Shown: positions 17,950 through 26,946 of the stretch, in pieces
Layout of the letters: each line of letters begins with the position of its first letter
Position numbering within the stretch: position 1 is the first letter of the stretch
Assembly: GCA_001512495.1 (NCBI GenBank)
Contig: LFRU01000058.1
Span: 1 to 34,236 of the forward strand
Direction: 5' to 3'
DNA from: Syntrophothermus sp. DTU052
Lineage (GTDB): Bacteria; Bacillota; Syntrophomonadia; Syntrophomonadales; DTU052
DNA: 34,236 bases
Made by a program: the position numbers and the translations under genes
The notes under the pieces: model-generated
What the model was told of the DNA's origin: nothing
The model's input: the letters and a program-made list of their open reading frames with translations, nothing else
Database searches by the model: none

Positions 17950-18777
17950 ATGAGAAGGATGTTGACTCTGGCCTTGTGTGCAGTCCTGGCCCTGGGATTG
18001 CTAGTAGCCGCTGCAGGTTGCGGCGGGGATGAACAGTCCAAGCAGTTTAAGGTCGGCCTTGAATGTGGATACCCTCCGTTTAACTGGACACAGGCTGACG
18101 ACAGCAACGGCGCAGTTCCGATTGCCGGAACCAACCAGTATGCCGGGGGTTACGATGTTGAAATTGCGAAGCGCATCGCGGAAGGTCTGGGCAGAGAACT
18201 GGTTATTGTGAAGACCTCCTGGAAGGGCCTGCCGCCTGCAGTGCAAGCGGGAACTATTGACGCCATCATTGCCGGCATGTCACCCACCGCCGAGCGGCAA
18301 TTGACCCTCGATTTTTCAGACCCATATTACAGATCGGAACTGGTAATGGTGGTTAAGAAGGGCTCCCCCTATGAAAATGCCACCAGTATTCAGGATTTTA
18401 CTGGAGCCAAGATTACCGCCCAGCTCAGTACTTTCCACTACACAGTAATTGACCAGATAGAGGGTGTACAAAAACAGACAGCCATGGATGACTTTCCCGC
18501 CATGCGCGTAGCCCTGGAATCTGGTATTATTGATGGGTATGTATCGGAGAGACCGGAAGGCGTTTCGGCTTCGGCTGCCAACCCCAATTTTGTGATGGTT
18601 GAGTTCGCCGAAGGTCAGGGATTTGAGGCCTCGGACGAGGATGTGGCCGTAGCCGTGGGTCTTAAGAAAGGCAACCCCGATCGGGAAAAGATAAATGAGA
18701 TCCTGGCCGGCATTTCTGAGGAAGAAAGAATAACGCTAATGGACGAAGCAATCAGGAACCAGCCTTCTGCGCAATAA
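17950..18777 (+). CDS. Polar amino acid ABC transporter solute-binding lipoprotein
   Basis: This 275-residue protein belongs to the family 3 solute-binding proteins (SBP_bac_3). A signal peptide with a lipobox-like VAAAGC ends near residue 24. The mature part has CGYPPFNW, GGYDVEIAKRIAE, and AGMSPTAERQLTLDFSDPYY, the segment whose arginine usually grips the amino-acid carboxylate. I chose the ATG at 17950 behind GGAGGGG; an in-frame start seven codons upstream lacks a ribosome site. The ligand may be cystine, glutamine or another polar amino acid. The permease and ATPase follow directly. Confidence 0.88.
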   Translation: MRRMLTLALCAVLALGLLVAAAGCGGDEQSKQFKVGLECGYPPFNWTQADDSNGAVPIAGTNQYAGGYDVEIAKRIAEGLGRELVIVKTSWKGLPPAVQAGTIDAIIAGMSPTAERQLTLDFSDPYYRSELVMVVKKGSPYENATSIQDFTGAKITAQLSTFHYTVIDQIEGVQKQTAMDDFPAMRVALESGIIDGYVSERPEGVSASAANPNFVMVEFAEGQGFEASDEDVAVAVGLKKGNPDREKINEILAGISEEERITLMDEAIRNQPSAQ

Positions 18778-18809
18778 CAAGATACTTAGCTACAGAGGTG
18801 TAATAACTT

Positions 18810-19589
18810 GTGACTCCAGATAATTCGTTTATCGAATGGGTTTATTTTATATGGCAGAATAACTGGCCCCTATTTGTTATAGGGGCCAGGAATACGCTCA
18901 TAATCGCGTTATCCGGTACTATTATCGGATTTTTTATTGGGATCGTGATCGGGATTATAAGGACTATTCCCATTGATCATAAGACCCATCCACTGCTCAG
19001 AACCGGCTATAATGCCGTTAACTTCATCCTGCTGAGCTATATTGAGGTATTTCGCGGCACTCCCATGATGGTACAGGCCATGGTTATCTTTTATGGAGCC
19101 GCCATGGTATATGGTATCCACCTGGACCCGATTCCCGCCGGGATATTTATTGTCTCCATAAATACCGGAGCCTATATGGCGGAAATAGTACGGGGCGGCA
19201 TACTCTCCGTTGACAAAGGCCAGTTTGAAGCAGCTCACTCTATTGGTATGACTCATACCCAGACTATGGCTTTTATTGTGCTTCCCCAGGCCTTACGGAA
19301 TATTCTGCCCGCGACCAGTAACGAGTTTGTTATCAACATTAAAGATACCTCGGTACTGAGTGTTATCTCGGTAACGGAACTGTTCTTTAATTCCAATTCG
19401 GTGGCGGGTATTAATTACCGGTACTTTGAAGTGTTCCTTATCACCTGTATCATTTATTTTATTATGACCTTTACTGTAACCAGGCTGCTCCGGTACCTTG
19501 AAGTAAGACTGGAAGGTCCGTCCGTCTATACAATCCACGGTTCACAGTCAGTACCGGAGGCGCAGATAAGGATTGTGGGCAAGGAGTAG
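18810..19589 (+). CDS. Polar amino acid ABC transporter permease
   Basis: This 259-residue HisM/GlnP-type permease starts with GTG behind AGAGGTG. Hydrophobic helices lie near residues 20-50, 70-115 and 190-220. The family marker [13 protein letters not shown] is near 76, and the EAA loop is [31 protein letters not shown] near 135-165. The hydrophilic tail ending [12 protein letters not shown] is common in Firmicute members. It lies 32 bases after the binding-protein gene and seven bases before the ATPase. Confidence 0.9.
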   Translation: MTPDNSFIEWVYFIWQNNWPLFVIGARNTLIIALSGTIIGFFIGIVIGIIRTIPIDHKTHPLLRTGYNAVNFILLSYIEVFRGTPMMVQAMVIFYGAAMVYGIHLDPIPAGIFIVSINTGAYMAEIVRGGILSVDKGQFEAAHSIGMTHTQTMAFIVLPQALRNILPATSNEFVINIKDTSVLSVISVTELFFNSNSVAGINYRYFEVFLITCIIYFIMTFTVTRLLRYLEVRLEGPSVYTIHGSQSVPEAQIRIVGKE

Positions 19590-19596
19590 GCAGGCT

Positions 19597-20334
19597 ATGA
19601 ACAAGATTATCGAAGTCAGGCATTTACGAAAAGTCTTTGGTAACAATGAGGTCTTAAAAGATATTAACTTCTCCGTCAGCAAGGGTGAGGTGGTTTGCAT
19701 CATCGGCGCCAGTGGTTCGGGAAAGTCGACTCTGCTCCGCTGCCTGAACCTGCTCGAATACCCTACCAGCGGGGAGATACTCTATCACGGCACCAATATC
19801 CTTGAACAGAAAATGTCCAATGCAGTCTACCGAACCAAGTTGGGCATGGTCTTTCAGCAGTTCAACCTCTTTAATAACCTTACGGTTTTGGACAACTGTA
19901 TGGTGGGGCAGATGAAGGTCTTGAAGAAGGATAGGGAGTCCGCCAGGAAAACCGCCATGAAATACCTGGAACGTGTAGGCATGTCCCAGTTCATTAATGC
20001 CAAACCCGACCAGATCTCGGGGGGGCAGAAACAGCGGGTGGCCATTGCCCGGGCCCTATCGATGGAGCCGGAAGCACTTTTGTTTGATGAACCGACCAGC
20101 GCCCTGGACCCGGAACTGGTGGGCGAGGTCTTGAAGGTTATGAAAGACCTGGCCCGCAGCGGGCTGACCATGCTGGTGGTTACCCATGAGATGGGTTTCG
20201 CCCGCGAGGTGGCCAACCGTGTGGTATTTATGGACGCCGGAGTAATCGTGGAGGACGAAGTTCCCGAGGTGATTTTCAATAACCCTTCCAACGAGCGGAC
20301 CCGGGAATTCCTGCGGCGGATTTTGGACGAGTAG
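19597..20334 (+). CDS. Polar amino acid ABC transporter ATPase
   Basis: This 245-residue GlnQ/HisP-type ATPase has Walker [10 protein letters not shown] near residue 36, Q-loop [16 protein letters not shown] near 84, signature [15 protein letters not shown] near 136 and Walker [15 protein letters not shown] near 160. The insertion of NA-rich residues before LGMVFQQ is typical of amino-acid importers. The ATG at 19597 is ten bases past AAGGAG, which overlaps the permease end; an in-frame TTG at 19573 would overlap the permease by 17 bases and is less likely. It closes the cassette and is followed by a terminator. Confidence 0.93.
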   Translation: MNKIIEVRHLRKVFGNNEVLKDINFSVSKGEVVCIIGASGSGKSTLLRCLNLLEYPTSGEILYHGTNILEQKMSNAVYRTKLGMVFQQFNLFNNLTVLDNCMVGQMKVLKKDRESARKTAMKYLERVGMSQFINAKPDQISGGQKQRVAIARALSMEPEALLFDEPTSALDPELVGEVLKVMKDLARSGLTMLVVTHEMGFAREVANRVVFMDAGVIVEDEVPEVIFNNPSNERTREFLRRILDE

Positions 20335-20774
20335 GTGCCGCCACCAAATCGAAGAACAGTGTTGTAGCTTTTCGGAACTGATGAAGAAGCCCGGTTCCCT
20401 GCCGGCTATTAACAGCATACAAAGTTATTGACTTATACCGGCCCTTCGGCCGGATTTTTATTTGCTCTTAACACAGTATTTCTGACAAATGGGATAATAA
20501 ACACCTTCCCCCCGGAGATAAGTAAGATACGGCAATAGCCGGCGATAGCAGCCGACGGCCCGAGAGGTCCGGCTGATCAAAAAATACTGCAATACTGTAC
20601 GAGGTGTTAGCTCGCCGGTTTGATGGTCAATACACGCAGCAATTGCCACCGGGCGCCGCCATAGAATGTTATTTCCTCTTATTATGTACCTCCTCCGGTT
20701 TGTTTACCCGAAGAGTGAAGCAAATGTTGATGGGATGAATAAGATAACATATGAAACACCGAGGAGGTATTATA
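20335..20774. other. Gap after the amino acid ABC cassette
   Basis: Apart from the terminator at 20438-20463 I see no supported gene. A minus-strand open frame (20458-20649, GTG start, 63 residues) has no ribosome site and overlaps the terminator T-tract. The GC-rich part around 20535-20575 has short inverted repeats (for example GCCGGCG/CAGCCGACGG) of unclear meaning. Confidence 0.4.
20438..20463 (+). terminator. Intrinsic terminator of the amino acid ABC cassette
   Basis: A 6-bp perfect GC stem (CCGGCC 20438-20443 with GGCCGG 20448-20453) and a CTTC tetraloop are followed by ATTTTTATTT. This is a textbook intrinsic terminator about 100 bases after the ATPase stop. Confidence 0.9.
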
Positions 20775-21698
20775 TTGGATCGACAGCTGGAAACCATGGA
20801 GTTTATTCAAAAGTCGCTGGGTCTTAACCTTTTCTTTTTGAGGATCATGAAGGAGCATTCTCTCATTCTGGAGGCCGGTATTGCTCCTAAGAACACCGAA
20901 TTGGTTGAAGCGGCCGGTGAGTTCAGGAACGGTTTCAACAAGCTGCTTAACGAGGCCGTAAGAATGGCTGATGGCAATGTGAGCCCCACCGTACTTGAAT
21001 CGGAGGAGATCGTTACCGAACTAACCCTCCAGGCAGAAGAGAAAACTGAGGAGCTGTCCGGGATAGACATTGATATGACCCTGACGAAAATGGAGATGCT
21101 GCTCCGGTCGGGCCGGGAGGATCCCGGTTTGGAGGACGCGGTTCGGCGGCTTAATTCGCAGGCTATTCATCTAACCCGTTCACTGGCTGATTTCAAAACC
21201 ACAGTCCTTAACGGGGTGCTTAACTGCAAAATCTTCACCTATGTCCTGCCAACCATGATCGAACACCTGCGGGAGGAGGCTGATGCCTACATTGAATGCT
21301 TGGAAAAGCTCCAACAAGGCATAGATCCGTATCAGGAAAAACATATTATGGGGGCTAAAGCCTTCTGGGATCACATCATGGCTGAGCATGCACAGTTTGT
21401 AGCCCACCTCTTAGATCCTTCCGAAGTAAAGCTTGTGCAGCAGGCAAACCGTTTCGCCGAAAGGTTCTTTAGACTCGCCCGAGAGGCCGAGTGGATCAAG
21501 TCAAGAGGGCGGTTTAACCGCTACATGCGAGAGCTGATGCGGGAGGAAATCAGAGCCACCAGAGATATTCGCAATTTCAAGAGAACCGGTGAAGAACTCA
21601 TTTTGGCCTGTCAGGTTAGATCCATCATTATTCCGCTGCTGGCTGACCATATCCTCCGGGAAGCAAATCACTTTCTGGCGGTTATGACCAACCGGTAA
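20775..21698 (+). CDS. DUF2935 family protein
   Basis: This 307-residue, almost wholly helical protein matches DUF2935 (PF11155), a family of two tandem four-helix-bundle repeats found mostly in spore-forming Firmicutes. Histidine and glutamate pairs recur at helix positions expected to bind metal: MKEHSLILEAGI near 24, MIEHLREEADAY near 160, FWDHIMAEHAQF near 197 and DHILREANHFL near the end. Structures of the family suggest a ferritin-like metal site, but no function is established. I chose the TTG at 20775 because AGGAGG lies seven bases upstream; the ATG at 20751 has none. It is monocistronic. Confidence 0.85.
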   Translation: MDRQLETMEFIQKSLGLNLFFLRIMKEHSLILEAGIAPKNTELVEAAGEFRNGFNKLLNEAVRMADGNVSPTVLESEEIVTELTLQAEEKTEELSGIDIDMTLTKMEMLLRSGREDPGLEDAVRRLNSQAIHLTRSLADFKTTVLNGVLNCKIFTYVLPTMIEHLREEADAYIECLEKLQQGIDPYQEKHIMGAKAFWDHIMAEHAQFVAHLLDPSEVKLVQQANRFAERFFRLAREAEWIKSRGRFNRYMRELMREEIRATRDIRNFKRTGEELILACQVRSIIIPLLADHILREANHFLAVMTNR

Positions 21699-21731
21699 AG
21701 AGGGTGATGTGAACCAACCATTGCATTTTGA

Positions 21732-21787
21732 CAATCCCATGCCAGGGGTGAGAAGCGATGTGCAGCTCATTTCCTGGTATGGGATTG
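21732..21787. repeat. Long inverted repeat after the DUF2935 gene
   Basis: Bases 21732-21746 pair with 21773-21787 over 15 bp with a single G-T wobble, and the loop contains an inner TGAG/CTCA pairing. No T-tract follows on either strand, so it is a poor intrinsic terminator. It may be a REP or MITE-like relic or an RNA stability hairpin. Confidence 0.55.
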
Positions 21788-21972
21788 CTTAATCATGGGT
21801 GTTGACGGGGTGACAGGGTGCAATTATCCATGCTCATGAATTAGCCCTCTCGACTGTTTACTCCAGAACCGCAGAATAAATTGATTACTATAAAGGTGCA
21901 GGTAGTCTTTCCTTTCAAGGGGAGTATTGCCCGATTGAAAATTAACGTCAAGATTGGGGGGTTGATAGTAGT

Positions 21973-23229
21973 ATGGCTGACAAGGAGCTAAAGACAGATC
22001 TTTCACAACTTAAGTATGTTTTCTTCTCACCTGACGACGAGCATCTGGTTAGAGCCGACTATGAAAAGGCGGTGGCAACGGGGGGGGCCATGCTGTCTGG
22101 ATTGCAGAGGGGTTATGCTGACGCTCTTTCCAGCTCATCAGGAGTAGTCTACTTTCAGGACTCCATGGGGTTCATGTATGATTGGGGTAAAAACGTGAGA
22201 TCTCCCGAACCGATGGATTGGGATCGGATGCGCAGTGAAATGATGGCCGCACTGGGAGCCGGCGACGTTTCAAAAATAATGCCATCATATCCCTTTGACA
22301 GGCACCTCAAAGAGGACGGCTCATTGGGTGTTGCATGCTATCCCTTGCAGCACGGGAGTTTGGAGTTGGACGGGCTGACTCGCAATTACTATTATTACGT
22401 TCCTTCGTCATACGATGGTAAGACTCCGGTCCCGCTTGTTTTTTCGTTCCACGGGATCCACAGCAGCGGTAATGGCCAGCAGAGCCTTACCAAGATGGAT
22501 ATTCTGGCCGAGAAGGAAGGTTTCATTATGGTGTACCCCGACGGTCAGCCCATACCGGAAGGGATGGGAATCCTGCAGGACACTTCCATGATCGCCGGGT
22601 ATCAGGGTTTGTGGAATTTTACCGACCTGGGTCTCAGCGATCTGAAATTTATATCTGTTTTGATCGATAAGCTGGCCGGCACCGATACCAGCGAGGGAGA
22701 GTATAATATTGATCGTACCCGTGTTTATGCTACCGGTATGTCCAACGGGGGCATTTTCAGTCATAAACTGGCGATTGAACTCTCGGACAAGATTGCGGCA
22801 GTTGCCTGTGTTACCGGCCCGTTGGCCCGGATCTCGGCAGCCAAGGTACCAGCCCGGCCCATCACCGTGATTCAAGCCAGTGGGGATGCAGACCCGATTA
22901 TTGACTGGAATGGAAACGATGCGCTGGGGACGCTCCCGGTGGATGATACCATTGCCTGGTGGATTAAGAACAACCAGACATCCACAACCCCGGTGGTGGA
23001 GGAATACCCGCCGGTAGAGCCCAACGATCCCACCAGGGTGATCAAGTATACATACGCCGGGGGTATCGACAACACCAAAGTGATCCTGTACAGGATCAAA
23101 GGGATGGGACATACTTGGCCGATGGGTCCTCAGTATCTGCCGATTCCTCTAATTGGTAATGTCAGCCTTCAGATTGATTTGAACCAGGCCATATGGGATG
23201 ACCTTAAGGATGTCCGGCTTCCCAAATAA
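21973..23229 (+). CDS. PHB-depolymerase/feruloyl-esterase-like alpha/beta hydrolase
   Basis: This 418-residue protein has an alpha/beta-hydrolase domain of the LpqC/Esterase_phb type (COG3509) from about residue 125. YYYYVPSSYDG leads into LVFSFHGIHSSG (oxyanion region), ATGMSNGG (nucleophile Ser in GMSNG), a likely Asp in SGDADPIIDW and the His in GMGHTWPMG. The first 120 residues do not resemble anything I know. Characterised family members are usually secreted, but there is no signal peptide here, so the enzyme may act on an intracellular ester. GGGGGG lies eleven bases before the ATG. A DUF2935 gene precedes and a convergent TetR gene follows. Confidence 0.8.
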   Translation: MADKELKTDLSQLKYVFFSPDDEHLVRADYEKAVATGGAMLSGLQRGYADALSSSSGVVYFQDSMGFMYDWGKNVRSPEPMDWDRMRSEMMAALGAGDVSKIMPSYPFDRHLKEDGSLGVACYPLQHGSLELDGLTRNYYYYVPSSYDGKTPVPLVFSFHGIHSSGNGQQSLTKMDILAEKEGFIMVYPDGQPIPEGMGILQDTSMIAGYQGLWNFTDLGLSDLKFISVLIDKLAGTDTSEGEYNIDRTRVYATGMSNGGIFSHKLAIELSDKIAAVACVTGPLARISAAKVPARPITVIQASGDADPIIDWNGNDALGTLPVDDTIAWWIKNNQTSTTPVVEEYPPVEPNDPTRVIKYTYAGGIDNTKVILYRIKGMGHTWPMGPQYLPIPLIGNVSLQIDLNQAIWDDLKDVRLPK

Positions 23230-23276
23230 AAGGATAACTGCAGTCCATCCTATTGATGGGTCGATAGAGTTCGACT

Positions 23277-23855
23277 TCATTGACTGGAGATGGTTTGGGG
23301 GTTGCTTACGCTATCCCAGATAAAGCTCAAGGCGCGTTCCACATACTCGGGATCCGATGCTTTGTGACGGTTGTCCAAAAAATGAACGATTAGAACGTGA
23401 AGAAGATGGCTTGTTACCTCAACGATGAGCTCCGGGGGGCTGTCCTTAAAAAGCTTCTGTCGCTCTCCGGGCTCAATGATTTTTTCAATAAATTCGCTGA
23501 ATACCAGGTTTTTTTCATCTTTTGACAGGTATGATGAGGTTAAGTACAAGTTTATAAACAGGTACTGCTCAGTGTTGTCCAGAGCAAATTCCAGCCAGTT
23601 TCGAAGCAGTTGCATGAATTTGCCCTTGATAGATCTGTAATTTTTCAGGCCCTTCCGGTAATATCTCTCGGCATTTAGACTGCACAGCAGAAACAGGGTA
23701 TCTATTATATCGTCTTTGGTTGGGAAATAGTGAAACAAGGTACCGTTGGCGACACCGGATTCCCTGGCGATCTGCGAGGTGGTAGTCTCCCGAAAACCAT
23801 GCCTGGCGAACAACTTTAATGCGGTTTTAAGGATCTTATTTTTTTTGTTTTCCAT
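23277..23855 (-). CDS. TetR-family transcriptional regulator
   Basis: This 192-residue regulator has the TetR DNA-binding domain at residues 5-50: ILKTALKLFARHGFRETTTSQIARESGVANGTLFHYFPTKDD type sequence with helix-turn-helix TTSQIARESGVANGTLFHYF. The C-terminal ligand domain is helical and resembles fatty-acid/acyl-CoA-linked TetR proteins only in general layout. The ATG at 23855 is favoured; a GTG two codons upstream is also possible and ribosome sites for both are weak. Its targets could be itself, the convergent esterase gene or the upstream copper-amine-oxidase-N gene. Confidence 0.85.
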   Translation of the reverse strand: MENKKNKILKTALKLFARHGFRETTTSQIARESGVANGTLFHYFPTKDDIIDTLFLLCSLNAERYYRKGLKNYRSIKGKFMQLLRNWLEFALDNTEQYLFINLYLTSSYLSKDEKNLVFSEFIEKIIEPGERQKLFKDSPPELIVEVTSHLLHVLIVHFLDNRHKASDPEYVERALSFIWDSVSNPQTISSQ

Positions 23856-23996
23856 ACCCACTCACGTATTTGAGATTAACAATGGTCAATTTACATAAGC
23901 GCCTGATGTTAATGCTGTGATGAGAATCGGTAATTGGAGAGTAAACGTGTTGGCTTAGGCTGTGAATAGTTGAGCAGCGGTGTTTGGACGGATCGG

Positions 23997-24033
23997 AATG
24001 CTGTCTCCCCGCTGTAGCGGAGAGAGCAGCATT
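23997..24033 (-). terminator. Large hairpin after the 24061-25347 gene
   Basis: AATGCTG (23997-24003) pairs with CAGCATT (24027-24033), and the inner arms CTCCCCGCT and AGCGGAGAGAG extend the stem with one mismatch. It lies 28 bases after the minus-strand gene. No clear T-tract follows, so termination is only probable. Confidence 0.5.
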
Positions 24034-24060
24034 TCGGGTTAACTGGGTAAAATGCTGGAA

Positions 24061-25347
24061 TCAGGGGGCTGTCATACTTATACTGACTCCATCCATATAC
24101 TGGGAAAGATCTTTGGCCTGACTTACATCGGGTACCGAGAAAGGTTTTCCGAGGTCGTAGATCTCAAAGGTTGCTCTTTCAGTAATATACATGACTATCG
24201 GTTCGAAGGTCCCATCCTCAATTACTGGTCCCGGGATATACAGCTCTATCAGGGCGTCCAGGTCCATATAGGTCGTTACCATGCTGGCTTGATCCACCCA
24301 AACCCGGTAAACCACATCGGCTTTCATGTTCTTAAACAGGGTTTCCATCATGTCATTATAATCCAAAATGAGGTCTTGATCAGCCTCCATACCCGGGATA
24401 TTGACTGCCTGGTTCATTACTTTTCCCACCAGTTCATTAAAGCTGTCTGTTCCCAGCGTTACATTGACTACCCAATATGAACGACCGTGTTTTTCCTGGT
24501 CATCGCTAAAACTGATAATAGCACCGCTTTCCTGCAGCATCTCCAGGGAAGCAACCGGGTCCTGGTTACGGGACTGCTCAATCAGCTCCTTCATATCCGT
24601 TCCCGGAACGTCCATTCTAAACCAGCCCTCTTCTCCGGGCATGGTCATAAACATGCCCTCTTCATTTAGTAATACTTCGATGGGGGCAGCAAGTTCTGGC
24701 ATTTCAGCCGCTCCTGGAAAATCGACGGTGGTCTGCCCGTAAATCAGCAGCGGATTATTCTGTATGGCCATATCCATCCCCATATTAAGCGGCACCTTAA
24801 CCGTTTCTTCCTGCACGGAAGGAATGGCGCCACCCATCTCCATACTTAACGCTGCCCTGGTTTTGTATGTATTGAACTTCAGCATGGCTTCCGAGGATTT
24901 CGCCAGAATCTCCTCGGGGGTCATACCCTGACGCTGTTCGGAATACAAGACCCCGGCGGTTCGGCTGTTCTGGTCCCAGGTGACCGTAGCGCCAAATGTC
25001 TCGCATATGAAGCGCAGGGGGACCATTACTTCCCCACCTACCAGAGTGGGAGCCTGGGGCATGGTCAGCTGTTTCCCGTCGAGAACGGCGTCGGTCCTGT
25101 TCAGCTGAAGATTTAGTGTTTGGGAGTCCTTGGTCACAGTTATGGTGCTGTCCGCCCTATCAATTTCAGCCCCTATAATCCTTCCTATTACATTCAGAGG
25201 TACCATAGTTGTACCGTTGCTTATCTGCGGGGCAACAAAGGGGACATAAGAGCTTCCATTGACGTTGAGATTAACATCAGCCCAGGCAGGGCTGGCGAAC
25301 AGAAGAAACAAAAAGGCAGTACATAAGACGATCAGTTTGTGGCGCAT
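24061..25347 (-). CDS. Secreted protein with copper-amine-oxidase-N repeats
   Basis: This 428-residue protein starts with a signal peptide (KLIVLCTAFLFLLF, cleavage after SPAWA near residue 24). Residues 25-145 hold a copper amine oxidase N-terminal-like domain (PF07833), seen as TMVPLNVIGRIIGAEI and VMVPLRFICETFGATVTWD. In Firmicutes this is a wall- or surface-associated module, not an oxidase. The remaining 280 residues, from EILAKSSEAMLKFNTYKTR, look like the LppX/DUF6612-type half-barrel found in many Clostridia lipoproteins, but that assignment is tentative. AGGAGGT six bases before the ATG sets the start. TATAAT (minus strand, 25481-25486) is a possible promoter. The role is unknown. 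Confidence 0.8.
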   Translation of the reverse strand: MRHKLIVLCTAFLFLLFASPAWADVNLNVNGSSYVPFVAPQISNGTTMVPLNVIGRIIGAEIDRADSTITVTKDSQTLNLQLNRTDAVLDGKQLTMPQAPTLVGGEVMVPLRFICETFGATVTWDQNSRTAGVLYSEQRQGMTPEEILAKSSEAMLKFNTYKTRAALSMEMGGAIPSVQEETVKVPLNMGMDMAIQNNPLLIYGQTTVDFPGAAEMPELAAPIEVLLNEEGMFMTMPGEEGWFRMDVPGTDMKELIEQSRNQDPVASLEMLQESGAIISFSDDQEKHGRSYWVVNVTLGTDSFNELVGKVMNQAVNIPGMEADQDLILDYNDMMETLFKNMKADVVYRVWVDQASMVTTYMDLDALIELYIPGPVIEDGTFEPIVMYITERATFEIYDLGKPFSVPDVSQAKDLSQYMDGVSISMTAP

Positions 25348-25687
25348 TTTACAACCTCCTGTAAATTGGGTGTTTGTCGGTTTCACATACTACAGCTTGC
25401 CGGCCTACAGTTACGGTACCACCAGGTTCAACAGTTGTTTATTGGCAGCTATAATTGCAATCTCACAAATCCCTGTTTTAATTATAAACCAATAGTTGTA
25501 AATTCTGAACCCGTATAACCAATTATTGCAATAGGCAGGGAGGAATCGGTAGATGGAGCATATGTGTCGGTAGGCCAATGGCCTGGCGGTTTATATTTGC
25601 GGAGGAACCGGGGGGCTGACAGCCGATGTTCGCCGGGTTCACAATAGGGAAGAATTTCCCTGCAGCAAAAGAATCAGGAGATCCCCT
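25348..25687. other. Gap between the secreted protein and diguanylate cyclase genes
   Basis: No gene is supported. The AT-rich part (25440-25540) probably carries the promoter of the leftward gene, with a minus-strand TATAAT at 25481-25486. GGGAA/TTCCC (about 25648-25661) just after the cyclase stop is a small hairpin without a T-tract. Confidence 0.4.
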
Positions 25688-26629
25688 CTACTTAGGATTA
25701 GGTGGAAGCAAGGGCTGTTGATCACTGACCACACCGATCTGATTTCTACCGGCTCTCTTCGCCTTATAGAGGGCCTCATCAGAGCGCCTCACCAGCTCAA
25801 TGGGGTCTTGCCCCGCTTGGGGAACCATGGTAGTAACTCCCAGGCTGACTGTGACAACCGGGGCAATAGGGGAACTGACGTGCGGAATGGTGAGGTCAAT
25901 TATTCCCTTCCTGATTCGCTCGGCAACGGTCATGGCACCGATAATGTCGGTCTCTGGAAGGATGCAGGCGAATTCCTCGCCGCCCCATCTGCCAACGAGG
26001 TCGCCGGGCCTTTTCAGCAGATCACACAACTTGTTGGCTACCTTGCGTAAACAGGCATCACCTTCCAAATGTCCATAGGTATCGTTGTAATTTTTGAAAT
26101 AGTCGATATCGCACATAATCAGTGATAACGGCTGGCTGGAACGGATGGCCCGCCTCCATTCCAGCGACATAATCTCATCAAACCGCCTCCGGTTGGGAAT
26201 GCCCGTCACACCATCTATCATACCGATTCTGGTCAAACGATCCCGATAGTATTTTAACTGCAGGTGGTTTCTGACCCTGGCTCTTAATATGGAAGGCTTA
26301 AAAGGTTTGGTAATGTAATCAATAGCTCCCAGACTGAGGCCGTATTCTTCATCATATTCATTGCTCATCCCGGTTAGATAAATAATAGGGATATCCTTGG
26401 TCTTTTCAATAGACTTAATCCGCCTGCATACCTCGAATCCATCCATGTCCGGCATTACAATATCCAGCAGTATCAAATCCGGTAGAGGTTCGGAACAGGC
26501 TATGCGAATGGCCTCTGTTCCGCTCCTGGCCATCAATATGTTGCAGTCTTCCTTCAAAATATCAACTATTATTTGTAGATTAAGGAGGCTGTCGTCAACA
26601 GCAAGGACCGTCTGCCTGGGTTGTTCCAT
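25688..26629 (-). CDS. Response-regulator diguanylate cyclase (REC-GGDEF)
   Basis: This 313-residue PleD-like protein makes cyclic di-GMP from GTP. The receiver domain (about 6-122) has the acidic pair DD at 12-13, the phospho-acceptor Asp56 and Lys108. The GGDEF domain (about 135-300) has DGVTGIPNRRRF, CDIDYFKNYNDTYGH and the active-site motif GGEEF at 216-220. RPGD at 207-210, five residues upstream, is a complete inhibitory I-site, so product feedback is expected. No histidine kinase lies nearby, so the phosphate donor is encoded elsewhere. The start lacks a strong ribosome site (AAGGGGAAGC). It is monocistronic and divergent from the glucosaminidase gene. Confidence 0.92.
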   Translation of the reverse strand: MEQPRQTVLAVDDSLLNLQIIVDILKEDCNILMARSGTEAIRIACSEPLPDLILLDIVMPDMDGFEVCRRIKSIEKTKDIPIIYLTGMSNEYDEEYGLSLGAIDYITKPFKPSILRARVRNHLQLKYYRDRLTRIGMIDGVTGIPNRRRFDEIMSLEWRRAIRSSQPLSLIMCDIDYFKNYNDTYGHLEGDACLRKVANKLCDLLKRPGDLVGRWGGEEFACILPETDIIGAMTVAERIRKGIIDLTIPHVSSPIAPVVTVSLGVTTMVPQAGQDPIELVRRSDEALYKAKRAGRNQIGVVSDQQPLLPPNPK

Positions 26630-26946
26630 AATGCTTCCCCTTGTTCATCAACCATATCTTACCGAAAATACTTGATATTGTTATGGATGTTCGTCTTCGC
26701 ACCTGGATTTCCTGCTGACACAAAAATACATTCTATTGTTGGATGTTAAAAGCTGCGATAAAATAAGAAAGGAAGCGCGAATATTATGGATGTTCTGCGC
26801 AATAAAGACAATGATATACCTGTTTAACATATTGAGTATACCACAGTCCGGCTATCGACCAATTCGAGAAACCCTGGGGAATAGGTTAAATTTTGGGGGA
26901 CTGGATACATAAGAACGCCGTCCCCTTGTTGAGGGGGGTTTGTTTT
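26630..26946. other. Divergent gap with possible translation switch
   Basis: No gene is supported. The right end (26895-26938) can form two exclusive hairpins: GGGGGAC (26895-26901) with GTCCCC (26920-26925), or CCCC (26922-26925) with the GGGGGG that is the ribosome site of the next gene (26933-26938). The first frees the ribosome site and the second hides it. The rest is AT-rich and holds the promoters of both genes, none of which I can place with confidence. Confidence 0.4.

Noticed and set aside
20458-20649. Minus-strand frame of 63 residues
   Set aside because: GTG start without ribosome site; it overlaps the terminator T-tract and shows no recognisable family.
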